Source of the DNA: Thermotoga sp. 4484_232
GTDB lineage: Bacteria; Thermotogota; Thermotogae; Thermotogales; Thermotogaceae
Length of the DNA: 14,274 nucleotides
Direction of reading: 5' to 3'
Assembly (NCBI GenBank): GCA_002084985.1
Contig: MZGO01000060.1
Span: 1-14,274, forward strand
Both the position numbers and the translations under genes were made by a program. Every line of letters begins with the position of its first letter. The stretch's first letter is position 1. The notes below the pieces were generated by a model. It was given only the letters and a program-made list of their open reading frames with translations, was not told the DNA's origin and ran no database searches. Below are positions 1 through 7,685 of the stretch, piece by piece.

Positions 1-74
1 ATCCTGAAAATCCAGCAGCAGGTGTCCCCAAAGCTTACGCAGAACTTGGCTGGACTGGAAGCTTCAGCTTCTGA
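1..74 (+). CDS. C-terminal end of an unidentified protein, possibly an outer-membrane beta-barrel (partial)
   Basis: Reading from base 3 gives 23 codons and a TGA at 72-74; the start lies outside the window. The final residues are LGWTGSFSF. Phe is at the last and third-last positions, with Trp and Leu at -7 and -9. This alternating hydrophobic pattern ending in Phe is typical of the last strand of outer-membrane beta-barrels recognised by BAM, and Thermotogales do have an outer 'toga' membrane. A perfect-looking intrinsic terminator follows 22 nt later, which supports a genuine gene end. The identity is unknown, and the barrel idea rests on only 23 residues. Confidence 0.6.
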   Translation, partial: PENPAAGVPKAYAELGWTGSFSF

Positions 75-95
75 TAAACCTTGCACGCAACTTAT

Positions 96-134
96 GCAAT
101 CCCCGGCCTTAAAGGTCGGGGATTGCTTTTGGTT
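96..134 (+). terminator. Intrinsic terminator after the partial upstream gene
   Basis: A 13-bp stem pairs 96-108 (gcaatccccggcc) with 114-126 (ggtcggggattgc). There is one G-T wobble and a 5-nt loop, and TTTT plus a T-rich stretch follow. It lies 22 nt after the stop at 74 and upstream of the rtcB promoter, so it separates the two transcription units. Confidence 0.88.
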
Positions 135-162
135 GACAACTCAATAGAAGATAATGTATCCT
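133..162 (+). promoter_or_regulatory. Candidate promoter for rtcB
   Basis: A perfect TTGACA (133-138) is followed after 18 nt by TATCCT (157-162), a 4/6 match to the -10 box preceded directly by TG. The expected start of transcription near 169 gives a leader of about 30 nt before the GTG at 201. The position just after a terminator fits, but the -10 box is weak. Confidence 0.45.
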
Positions 163-200
163 TCTCCCAGATGGGAGATTTTTTAATGCGAGGTGAAAGG

Positions 201-1625
201 GTGAAAATCGAAAGGATAGAAAAATACGTGTGGAGAATTCCAAAAGAAGGTTCAATGAGAGTCGATGCCATTGTCTTTACAGACAGTAAAACGATAAACG
301 ATCAGCAGTTCGTCGAGGCCATAAAACAGATCGTGAACGTTGCCACACTCCCCGGTATCTTGAAGGAAGCATACGCCATGCCAGACATTCACTGGGGATA
401 TGGTTTTCCTATAGGAGGAGTTGCTGGGTTCGATGCAAAAGAGGGGATCATATCTCCAGGAGGAGTTGGGTTCGATATAAACTGTGGTGTGAGACTCATG
501 GTAACGGATTTGACAGAGAGGGAAGTAAAAACAAGGCTTCGAGACCTCGTCGAAAAGATATACGATACAGTCCCAGTCGGTGTTGGAGCAAGAAGCGATG
601 TAAAACTGGGAAAGAAAGGTTTGAAAAAAGTACTGGTTAAAGGTGCCAGATGGGCAGTTGAAGCAGGTTTTGGATTTCAAGAAGATCTTGAAAGGATAGA
701 GGATCATGGAACTCTCCAGCCAGCAGATCCTCAAAATGTATCAACGAGAGCTTTTGAGAGGGGAGAGGATGAGCTTGGAACACTGGGGGGAGGAAATCAT
801 TTCATAGAGATACAGGTTGTTCAGGAGGTATATGACAGTGAACTTGCAAAGTTTTTCGATTTGGAAGTTGGAAGAGTGACTGTCATGATACACACTGGAA
901 GCAGAGGATTTGGGCATCAGGTGGCAACGGATTACATTCAGCTTATGAGAAATCAACTGAAAGACCACAACAAGGGATTGCCGGACAAACAGCTCATAAA
1001 CGCTCCTTTCAGGCATCCTCTGGGACAGGCCTATTTCTCCGCGATGAACTGCGCTGCAAACTACGCTTTTGCTAACAGGGAGATAATTGGGCACCTGGTC
1101 AGAAAAGCTTTTTGGAAGGTTTTTGGAAAATCTGTGAATTTGAGACTCGTGTATGATGTTGCACACAACATAGCAAAACTCGAAGAACATGTGGTGAATG
1201 GGAAGAAGAGGAAGGTTGTTGTCCACAGAAAGGGTGCAACAAGAGCGTTTGGCCCCGGCAATGAGAAGATACCTGAGATCTACAGAAAAATCGGGCAACC
1301 CGTGATAATACCGGGGGATATGGGAACTGCTTCTTACCTTTTAATAGGGACGAAAAAAGCAGAAGAAGAAACATTCGGCACCACCGCCCATGGTGCAGGA
1401 AGAGTCATGGGGAGAAGGGAAGCTCTCAGAACTCTGGAGTTTGAAGAGGTGATGGGAGAGCTTGAAGAGAAGGGAATCGTGGTTATGAGCAAGGGGAAAA
1501 GGACCTTGGTGGAAGAAGCTCCTGAAGCTTACAAGGATGTGGATCTGGTTGTGAGGATCGTGGATGAGCTTGGTATATCCAAAAAAATTGCCAGAATGGT
1601 TCCCATAGGAGTTGTGAAAGGCTGA
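201..1625 (+). CDS. rtcB: RNA-splicing ligase RtcB
   Basis: RtcB joins RNA 2',3'-cyclic-phosphate or 3'-phosphate ends to 5'-OH ends, using GTP and Mn2+ through a guanylated histidine. It acts in RNA repair and tRNA maturation in the cytoplasm. The 474-residue protein starts at GTG 201, 5 nt after a GAGGTG ribosome binding site (190-195). Upstream in-frame codons back to TTG 81 would read through the terminator and are rejected. Visible motifs are GFDINCG (Asp92, Cys95), GGGNHF (His200), HTGSRGFGH (His231), DVAHN (His322), HRKGATRAFGPG (351-362) and AHGAGR (His397). Their spacing matches the Pyrococcus horikoshii enzyme metal ligands and the His404 nucleophile, so the active site is complete. 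The MFS gene begins 1 nt after its stop. No archease (activator) gene lies in the window. Confidence 0.96.
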   Translation: MKIERIEKYVWRIPKEGSMRVDAIVFTDSKTINDQQFVEAIKQIVNVATLPGILKEAYAMPDIHWGYGFPIGGVAGFDAKEGIISPGGVGFDINCGVRLMVTDLTEREVKTRLRDLVEKIYDTVPVGVGARSDVKLGKKGLKKVLVKGARWAVEAGFGFQEDLERIEDHGTLQPADPQNVSTRAFERGEDELGTLGGGNHFIEIQVVQEVYDSELAKFFDLEVGRVTVMIHTGSRGFGHQVATDYIQLMRNQLKDHNKGLPDKQLINAPFRHPLGQAYFSAMNCAANYAFANREIIGHLVRKAFWKVFGKSVNLRLVYDVAHNIAKLEEHVVNGKKRKVVVHRKGATRAFGPGNEKIPEIYRKIGQPVIIPGDMGTASYLLIGTKKAEEETFGTTAHGAGRVMGRREALRTLEFEEVMGELEEKGIVVMSKGKRTLVEEAPEAYKDVDLVVRIVDELGISKKIARMVPIGVVKG

Positions 1626-1626
1626 G

Positions 1627-3000
1627 ATGAATTTCCTCAGATATTTCATTCTTGAAGGAGTCTTCTCATCATTTTACATACTTGTAATACAGGGAGCCAT
1701 ATTCACGGGTCTTGCCATAGAGTTTCACCTCAACGAGTTCCTCCTCGGTATAACTTCTTCTTTCCCTCTCATTTCACAGGTATTCCAAATGGTGGTCCCG
1801 CTCATTCTGGAGAGAGTAAAGAGCAGGAAATTTTTGACGAACCTCTTCAACCTGCTTGGTCGTTTTTCATGGATTGGTGTATTAATCTCACTCGCCCTGA
1901 ATATAAAAAGTCCTAAGATCTTTATCTCCATATTCGCGATATCTCAGATCTTTGGTGCTATGGCGTCTAGTTCTTGGATTTCGTGGATGAGGGACTTGAT
2001 ACCGGAAGATAAGAGAGGCAGTATTTTTGGAAAGAGAAACGTCTACATATCGCTCGCAAGTCTTTTGATTTTTTATATGTACTCTTTTCTTATCGAGAAG
2101 ATAAGCTTTGGATACGAAGTGATCATATCGATATCCCTCCTGGGAAGTTTTCTGTCTTATATCTATATGCAAAGGATACCTGACGTTCCCATGAAGCGTC
2201 ATGGAACTATGGCTACATTGAAATTGGTTCTGAGGGATGAAAACTTCATGAAATATCTGAAGTTCGTTTTTTACTGGTACATGGTTGTCATGGTTACAAG
2301 CCCTTTCTACAATTACCATCTGATAAAAAACATAGGGGTCCCTTTCAGTTACATAGGTCTTGCTTCAGTCATCTCAAGCTGTGTCGCGATAGTCATGTAC
2401 AAAATATGGGGAAGGGTATCTGACGAAGCAGGGCACAGAGTGGTGGCGGAATTGGGGATCTCTGTTGTAGGGATGATATCCATAATGTGGTTTTTCATGA
2501 ATGATGGAACGTACAGATACCTGATGATACTCGATGCGGTCTTGACAGGCTTTGCGTGGTCTGCCATTAACCTGTCTTTGCTGACGTTACCTTTAGAAGT
2601 AGCGTCTTCCTCTGAGATTGTGTATTTCTCTGTGAATTCGGCTGTGGCTGGAGTGGGAGGGCTCGTTGGCTCGGTGATAGGAGGGATACTTGCACGTAAT
2701 TTTTCTCGTCTTTGCATCGAACCTATGGGATTCAAAGTTCAAGGACTTCAGATACTTTTCTTATTAGGAGGAATTTTGAGGATCTCTTCCCTTCTTCTCC
2801 TGACCAGGGTAAGAGTGAAAAGACATGTTCCGATCAGAGCCTACATTTTCAACGTCCTTTCAGTTGTGGCTCGAAGATCTATAATTAGGCCAACCGAATA
2901 CAATGGTAGTATAATTGTTAATAGGATAAAGGAATTGATAGAAAAAAGGAAGAGGGAAATAGAGGAGGCGGGAAGGTGGCGATTGAGAAGATGGTGGTGA
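1627..3000 (+). CDS. Major facilitator superfamily (MFS) permease, substrate unknown
   Basis: This is a 457-residue integral membrane protein with many hydrophobic segments spread over residues 1-410, consistent with about 12 transmembrane helices. A basic cytoplasmic C-terminal tail (about 410-457) is rich in Arg, Lys and Glu. The WMRDLIPEDKRGSIFGKRN stretch (about residues 120-138) resembles the charged loop motif found in MFS carriers, and the glycine-rich GVGGLVGSVIGG helix is also typical. The start ATG lies 1 nt after the rtcB stop, and its last 25 nt overlap the next gene, so the three are probably cotranscribed. I cannot assign a substrate. Pairing with an RNA ligase suggests no obvious shared pathway, so cotranscription may be incidental. 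Confidence 0.82.
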   Translation: MNFLRYFILEGVFSSFYILVIQGAIFTGLAIEFHLNEFLLGITSSFPLISQVFQMVVPLILERVKSRKFLTNLFNLLGRFSWIGVLISLALNIKSPKIFISIFAISQIFGAMASSSWISWMRDLIPEDKRGSIFGKRNVYISLASLLIFYMYSFLIEKISFGYEVIISISLLGSFLSYIYMQRIPDVPMKRHGTMATLKLVLRDENFMKYLKFVFYWYMVVMVTSPFYNYHLIKNIGVPFSYIGLASVISSCVAIVMYKIWGRVSDEAGHRVVAELGISVVGMISIMWFFMNDGTYRYLMILDAVLTGFAWSAINLSLLTLPLEVASSSEIVYFSVNSAVAGVGGLVGSVIGGILARNFSRLCIEPMGFKVQGLQILFLLGGILRISSLLLLTRVRVKRHVPIRAYIFNVLSVVARRSIIRPTEYNGSIIVNRIKELIEKRKREIEEAGRWRLRRWW

Positions 3001-3386
3001 TAGATGTTAAAGAAAAAAGCGTGATTGTTGGAAAGAAAAGGGATACGTTGTGCGGTCATTGCTCTTTGAAAAATGTTTGCACAGCGGTGGATGAGGATAT
3101 CAGGATCGAAATAGATTATGAGGATGGTGATCTTAAAGAAGGAGATATCGTTCTTGTGGAATCTCCAAGAACGGGGCCTTTGGAAATATCTGTGAAAGTT
3201 TATCTCATTCCTTTGATACTTTTTGTCTCCGGAATAATATTTGGGAACAGTGTTTTGAAGTTGAAGGATGTATACTCTTTTCTGTTGGGAATATCTTCCG
3301 TTTTGATTTATTACACCCTTCTCAGATTTTTCGATAAAAGAGAAGTTTTCAAGATTGTGGGCAAGGTGCCAAATCCACATGAATGA
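2976..3386 (+). CDS. RseC/MucC-like (SoxR-reducing / sigma-E regulator family) membrane protein
   Basis: This is a 136-residue protein. GTG 2976 was chosen because AGGAGG at 2963-2968 sits 7 nt upstream; ATG 2991 is an alternative. The N-terminal half carries a cysteine cluster, C26-x2-C29-x5-C35 (CGHCSLKNVC), and a small beta domain with GDIVLVE. Two hydrophobic helices follow (about 74-93 and 100-119), then a short charged tail. This is the layout of the RseC/MucC family (Pfam PF04246), in which cysteines bind Fe-S or handle electrons; E. coli RseC modulates sigma-E and the SoxR-reducing complex. A true sigma-E system is not expected in Thermotogales, so the role is more likely redox or membrane-linked. 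It overlaps the MFS gene by 25 nt and ends 2 nt from the convergent minus-strand gene. Confidence 0.75.
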   Translation: MAIEKMVVIDVKEKSVIVGKKRDTLCGHCSLKNVCTAVDEDIRIEIDYEDGDLKEGDIVLVESPRTGPLEISVKVYLIPLILFVSGIIFGNSVLKLKDVYSFLLGISSVLIYYTLLRFFDKREVFKIVGKVPNPHE

Positions 3387-3388
3387 TA

Positions 3389-4585
3389 TCACTTCGGAAT
3401 GGTTATATTTTCTAGCTTGCTGGTCACTTTCGTTGTTATCTCCACACTGCCTTTAGAAGGTGCTATCACAGCATAGAAGAGATCCGCTTTCCTCTGGAAA
3501 CCGTACCTCTTCTTTCTATTCACTTTCTCAAGGATCGGTCTCCACGTTCCACAATTTATATAGACCTTCTTTTTTTTACCAACGGGAACGATTCTTAAGG
3601 AATGATGGTGTATATGGCCGAATATCACAATATTCGTTTCTGGTATATCGGGTTTTTCTCCCTCTATGTATCCCGCAAAATCCGTTTCTTTTAAACCCTT
3701 TCCTTTCAATATCCTTCTAGCATTTTTGTACAAGTAATCCGTTTTTCTGAATTCTCTCAGCTTCATGGTAGCCCTGACAAGGGTCTCTCCAAGCTTCATC
3801 CCACCAGATCTGTTGACAAAAACTTTGGATAGCCAGTGAGTCTTTGGAAAATTCTTTTTCATCCAAAGTTTCACCTCAGTCGTTCTCAGCATTTCAACGA
3901 AGGACTTCGTCCAAAGTTCCAGGATGTCCACTCCTATATCGTACGTCTCCATCACGTATTCAAACCAGTGAAAAACATCCATTGCTGGCCTGATATTATC
4001 GTAATCCCTGATGATCTCTTTGGGAACAAGGCTCTGTATGTTGTCATCGAATCTCACCATCATGTATCTTGTCATGAAATCCCCAAGAGGTGGTATGAGT
4101 CTACCAGACCTTTTATCCCTGGTGAATTTATTTATAATATCGAACTGATTGCCATGGATGGCCAGGATCTTGAACTTTTCATCGAAATAATACGGGACGA
4201 TCGACACATCTCCTATTTTCTCTCTCAACTTCTCCTGAAGTTTTGGATTCTTAAGCAGGTAATAATCATGATTTCCTACAATGTATACCAGTTTATGTTT
4301 TTTTGTGAATTTTCTCAGAGCGTTGAAAACCCTTTCATGTTTCCGCGCTATATCCTCGAAAATACATCCATCCAGCTTTTCTAAAAGAATGTCAAAGGGA
4401 ATCAATCCCCATTCTTTTACAACCCTGCTTTCCAAGAGTTCAAAACCATCTCCAACGATAACCAGTTCTACGTCATTTTCTTCATACATGTCGTTCAAAA
4501 ATTCCACAAATTCATCATCGTACACGAAATCGTCCTTTGCCGATCCGTCTCCTATGTGAAGATCGCTTATGAAAACTTTCTTCAT
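3389..4585 (-). CDS. Calcineurin-like metallophosphatase with a large helical insertion
   Basis: This is a 398-residue protein of the metallophosphoesterase family (PF00149) that probably hydrolyses phosphomono- or diesters with two metals; the substrate is unknown. All family motifs are present: DLH (Asp8, His10), GDGFE (Asp46), GNHD (Asn105, His106), HGNQFD (His144) and GHIHHH (His324, His326). About 180 residues, mostly helical and charged, separate the fourth and fifth motifs. That is far more than in LpxH- or YfcE-like enzymes and may be a lid or membrane-contact domain. ATG 4585 overlaps the upstream stop in ATGA and has a GGGGGAT binding site. An in-frame extension to 4648 lies inside the upstream gene and is rejected. 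It is the last gene of the minus-strand run, and no terminator is visible after it. Confidence 0.85.
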   Translation of the reverse strand: MKKVFISDLHIGDGSAKDDFVYDDEFVEFLNDMYEENDVELVIVGDGFELLESRVVKEWGLIPFDILLEKLDGCIFEDIARKHERVFNALRKFTKKHKLVYIVGNHDYYLLKNPKLQEKLREKIGDVSIVPYYFDEKFKILAIHGNQFDIINKFTRDKRSGRLIPPLGDFMTRYMMVRFDDNIQSLVPKEIIRDYDNIRPAMDVFHWFEYVMETYDIGVDILELWTKSFVEMLRTTEVKLWMKKNFPKTHWLSKVFVNRSGGMKLGETLVRATMKLREFRKTDYLYKNARRILKGKGLKETDFAGYIEGEKPDIPETNIVIFGHIHHHSLRIVPVGKKKKVYINCGTWRPILEKVNRKKRYGFQRKADLFYAVIAPSKGSVEITTKVTSKLENITIPK

Positions 4586-4947
4586 GACCGATCCCCCGAT
4601 TGATATTTCAAGAAGAACTCTCCGAGTTTCACTTCCAGGACTTTGCATTCAATTTCAACCTTTTCTCCTACTGGAACCATAAAAGTTTCGTACTTTCCAA
4701 CACCCTTTCCATTTATCCTTCCACTTTCAAGAGTGATCAACACAGAAAATCCTTCTGATATCTCATTTTTCATCAATCTGATTCTGAAATGTTCGCAATC
4801 GAATCTTTTGACGTTTTCGTGATAGATATCCTTTATATTCACTTTCCTGATGACCTTGAGGGCTTTATCCAAATGAAGCTTTCTACCTCTTCCCCAATCG
4901 TGTATTCTGTATGTGAGGCTTCTTATCGGTACCGAAAAGCTTCCCAA
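4582..4947 (-). CDS. Unrecognised small protein, probably the main part of a frameshifted gene
   Basis: This frame is open for 121 codons from a TTG at 4947, but the TTG has no ribosome binding site, and an in-frame stop lies seven codons upstream. The product is mostly beta-like with many charged residues. It contains YRIHDWGRGRKLHLD near the start and KYETFMVPVGEKVEIECKVLEV near the end. I do not recognise the family. The better start signal, ATG 4999 overlapping the fapA stop as ATGA, is in the neighbouring frame and hits a stop at 4883. Removing one base in the overlap (4883-4947) would join both into a 138-residue protein spanning 4582-4999. The 3' end overlaps the phosphatase start by 4 nt (ATGA). 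Confidence 0.55.
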   Translation of the reverse strand: MGSFSVPIRSLTYRIHDWGRGRKLHLDKALKVIRKVNIKDIYHENVKRFDCEHFRIRLMKNEISEGFSVLITLESGRINGKGVGKYETFMVPVGEKVEIECKVLEVKLGEFFLKYQSGDRS

Positions 4948-4999
4948 GTTCGTATGAACCCCATATCATTTCTCTGAGTTTTGGAAGAACTTTTATCAT
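4883..4999 (-). pseudogene. 5' fragment of the same small gene, in the other reading frame
   Basis: ATG 4999 overlaps the FapA stop (ATGA), and GGAGG lies about 9 nt upstream inside fapA, so this is a well-placed coupled start. It reads 38 codons (MIKVLPKLREMIWGSYELGK and onward) to TAG at 4883-4885. The first 26 or so residues look like a normal amphipathic helix. The last dozen (PHIQNTRLGKR) look out of frame, while the +1 frame over the same bases continues into the 4582-4947 protein. It may be a real frameshift mutation, a sequencing error, a programmed +1 shift, or a tiny separate peptide. Confidence 0.5.
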
Positions 5000-6366
5000 T
5001 CTCTGTATCCTCCTATCTTTATTTCACCATCTTGATAGAAAACGATTGCTTTCTTTAGAATCCTTTCCACATAGAATTTTCTATCGAATATGGATATCTC
5101 AACACCAGGATACAAAACGCTCTTTGCTATTATCTGAGCTCCTTTTGCTTTCTTTTCGCTATCTTCCTTCAAAGCCTCATACTCTTTTCTGTTCCTGTCT
5201 AATGATTCTCTCAAGTTTATCAGAGTTTGGGAAACCTTCATGAGCATCTCGAGTTTGTTTGGGGGTAATTTTCCACCACTTCTTTCCATCAATTTTCTGA
5301 GTTCCATGAGGACTTTCGTAAGTTTTCTGATGTTTTCTTCATCCAGTTTTATTTGAGCTTCCAGTACTTTCAACCTTTCCCTTACGAGGGGATCAACTCC
5401 AACCTCTATTCTTGTGCTCACACCAAGGTTTGACCCGATCTCATTGGCTACAACGCCGTAGCCAGCAGTTATCACACCTCCAACTATTATACCTCTTGTA
5501 ACCTCCACGCTTCTTCCAGCTTTGACCTTGCTGTTTTCTATGGATCTATCGACAATAACATCCAAACCAGCTTCCACCTCGACGTTTTCTAAAAAGTACG
5601 CTTTGACGTTCTTCCTGGCTTTGATGAGTCCTTTACCTCTACCCTTGGCTCCGTGTACTTCCACATCTCCATTCAGTGATACTACAGTTGAAGCTTCTGC
5701 AACACCCTTTATAACCACATTCCCTTTGGCTTTGACTACAAAATCTGGTCTCACATCACCTTTTACTTCAACAGAACCTGGGAAATCTATGTTTCCAACG
5801 GAGTAATCCACGTTTCCTGAAACCGTGAGAGTCTCATCGACATCAATGGTCCCGTCGTCTTTAACCACAAGGAGACCATCTTGTATGGCTATCAAAACAT
5901 CTCCTTCCCTTTTAACATTTTTACCTAGGTTCAACTGTGGATCCTTCCCTGGCTTTGGTTTGACCGGTAGTCCAAAAACATCTTTTCCTTCATGCCCTTT
6001 TGTTGGCGGTATGATTCTTGCAATCCTTTCCCCTCGTTTCACAAGGATTCTTTTCTTCGAAGGCATGGATTTCAAATCGACCTTGCCCCCCAAAATTTCC
6101 TCATATTCTGGTACTTTCTTTATCAGCTCAATCTCGCCATCTTTACCGTCAACTGGAGGCTTCCCAACTGCCACAAGTTGCGGTACTCTGTAAATGGGAT
6201 TTACCGTTAGCTGGTCGATCTTATCCTTTAAAATCCCATACTTTATCCCTGCATTGTCAAGAGCTTTCAGAATATCACTCTGAGATATGGTCTCACCCTC
6301 TTCATCTGGTATGAGCGTGATGTATGCTGACATTCGATCTTTGCTGACAGATACTTCAACTTTCAC
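4996..6366 (-). CDS. FapA/DUF342 family protein
   Basis: This is a 456-residue protein of the DUF342 or 'flagellar assembly protein A' family (PF03961). An N-terminal alpha/beta region (1-75) is followed by a conserved stretch with RIIPPTKGHEGKDVFG (about 115-130). A right-handed, repetitive beta region with regularly spaced V-x-V/G-N-V strands follows (about 170-320). Then comes a long coiled coil (about 325-410, RERLKVLEAQIKLDEENIRKL and onward) and a short beta tail. In Vibrio vulnificus FapA links the sugar-phosphotransferase system to polar flagellar placement; in most bacteria the role is unknown, and no flagellar gene lies nearby. The start is GTG 6366 with AGGTGA 6 nt upstream, overlapping the trmFO stop. 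It has no signal peptide and is probably cytoplasmic. Confidence 0.85.
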   Translation of the reverse strand: MKVEVSVSKDRMSAYITLIPDEEGETISQSDILKALDNAGIKYGILKDKIDQLTVNPIYRVPQLVAVGKPPVDGKDGEIELIKKVPEYEEILGGKVDLKSMPSKKRILVKRGERIARIIPPTKGHEGKDVFGLPVKPKPGKDPQLNLGKNVKREGDVLIAIQDGLLVVKDDGTIDVDETLTVSGNVDYSVGNIDFPGSVEVKGDVRPDFVVKAKGNVVIKGVAEASTVVSLNGDVEVHGAKGRGKGLIKARKNVKAYFLENVEVEAGLDVIVDRSIENSKVKAGRSVEVTRGIIVGGVITAGYGVVANEIGSNLGVSTRIEVGVDPLVRERLKVLEAQIKLDEENIRKLTKVLMELRKLMERSGGKLPPNKLEMLMKVSQTLINLRESLDRNRKEYEALKEDSEKKAKGAQIIAKSVLYPGVEISIFDRKFYVERILKKAIVFYQDGEIKIGGYRE

Positions 6367-6377
6367 AAAGTATCACC

Positions 6378-7685
6378 TCACCAGGGATGCTCTTTAAGGA
6401 AATTTTCCAGTGACTTGATGGCTATTTCGGATAGTTTTCTTCTCCTTTCGAAGCGATCCCTTACTCCGATTTTTGGAAGGAGCCCGAAATTCGCGTACAT
6501 TGGTTTTAAATCTCCCACGCACCCCTCTATTACGTAATGGAATAGAGAACCCAGCATCGTTTCTCTCGGGAATCTGACAGGCTCCTTTCCCCTCAGCATC
6601 CTATATATATTGTACGCTACATATATTCCAGAAGCAGCAGATTCCACGTATCCTTCCACTCCAGTTATCTGACCTGCAAAAAATATCCTTTTATCTTTCC
6701 TCAATCTCATGAAAGGATCCAAAACCTTTGGAGAGTTGATATAGATGTTCCTGTGCATGACACCATATCGGACTATCTCAACCTTTTCAAGACCGGGTAT
6801 AATTCTTATGACCTTTTTCTGCTCTTTCCATTTCAATCTTGTTTGAAATCCAACAAGATTGTACAATGTTCCTTCCATGTTGTCCCTTCGGAGTTGAACG
6901 ACAGCATAAGGTTCCTTTCCTGTCCTTGGGTCCACAAGACCTGTGGGTCTCAATGGACCAAAACGCAGGGCATCCTTCCCACTTTTTGCTATTTCTTCTA
7001 TGGGTTTGCATCTCTCGAAAAGGAGCTTCTTATCGAAATCTTCTATTTCTATGGTTTCCGCTTCCACCAATGCTTTCCACAATCTTTCATAATCTTCCTT
7101 GTCCAGAGGACAATTTATGTAATCTTTTGATTCCTTTTCAAATCTATCCCCAAAGAAGACCTTCGATAGATTTACAGTTTCGTAGGTCACGATAGGTGCC
7201 ACCGCGTCGAAAAAGTGCAGGAAATGCTCTCCTAATAGTTCCTTGAGGAAAGCTGTTAAGGAAGGAGAAGTCGCTGGTCCAGTGGCTACGACCCAGATCT
7301 CATCTGAAGAAGGGGTTAAACTCTTTATTTCCTCGCGAATTATGGAAACGCCAGGACAATTTTTTATTCTCTCGGTGACTCCTTTTGAAAACCTCTCTCT
7401 ATCGACGGCCAGAGCTTTTCCGGCTGGTATCTTCGCTTTATAGGCTTCTTCGAGTATCAAGGAACCTAACAACTTCATTTCCTTTTTCAACAATCCTTCA
7501 GCGTTGACTGGATCTTCAGACTTTAAAGAATTGCTACAGACGAGTTCTGCAAACAGATCTGTTTTGTGCACTTCCGTCATCTTAATCGGTCTCATCTCGT
7601 GAAGAACGACTTCAATGCCTCTTATGGCCAGTTGATAGACAACCTCCGATCCAGCAAGTCCTGCTCCAACAACATGAACTATCAC
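6378..7685 (-). CDS. trmFO: Methylenetetrahydrofolate-tRNA-(uracil-54-C5) methyltransferase TrmFO
   Basis: TrmFO makes m5U54 (ribothymidine) in the T-loop of tRNAs, using methylenetetrahydrofolate as the carbon source and FAD as reductant. At 435 residues it has the usual length. The N-terminal dinucleotide-binding loop reads GAGLAGSE (7-14). The hallmark ELVCSNSLKS holds Cys50, and ERCKPIEE holds Cys226, matching the two catalytic cysteines of the B. subtilis enzyme (Cys53, Cys226). The conserved RPTGLVDPRTG and FAGQITGVEGYVESAASG segments are present. The GTG start at 7685 overlaps the anti-sigma gene stop as GTGA. In a hyperthermophile m5U54 is expected to stabilise the tRNA elbow. Confidence 0.97.
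   Translation of the reverse strand: MIVHVVGAGLAGSEVVYQLAIRGIEVVLHEMRPIKMTEVHKTDLFAELVCSNSLKSEDPVNAEGLLKKEMKLLGSLILEEAYKAKIPAGKALAVDRERFSKGVTERIKNCPGVSIIREEIKSLTPSSDEIWVVATGPATSPSLTAFLKELLGEHFLHFFDAVAPIVTYETVNLSKVFFGDRFEKESKDYINCPLDKEDYERLWKALVEAETIEIEDFDKKLLFERCKPIEEIAKSGKDALRFGPLRPTGLVDPRTGKEPYAVVQLRRDNMEGTLYNLVGFQTRLKWKEQKKVIRIIPGLEKVEIVRYGVMHRNIYINSPKVLDPFMRLRKDKRIFFAGQITGVEGYVESAASGIYVAYNIYRMLRGKEPVRFPRETMLGSLFHYVIEGCVGDLKPMYANFGLLPKIGVRDRFERRRKLSEIAIKSLENFLKEHPW

Noticed and set aside
81..200. In-frame 5' extension of rtcB to TTG 81
   Set aside because: It translates through the intrinsic terminator at 96-134 and the promoter, while GTG 201 has a well-spaced GAGGTG site and begins at the family's usual N-terminus.
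4586..4648. N-terminal extension of the metallophosphatase
   Set aside because: It lies inside the upstream gene in another frame; ATG 4585 gives the standard KKVFISDLH start and an ATGA coupling.
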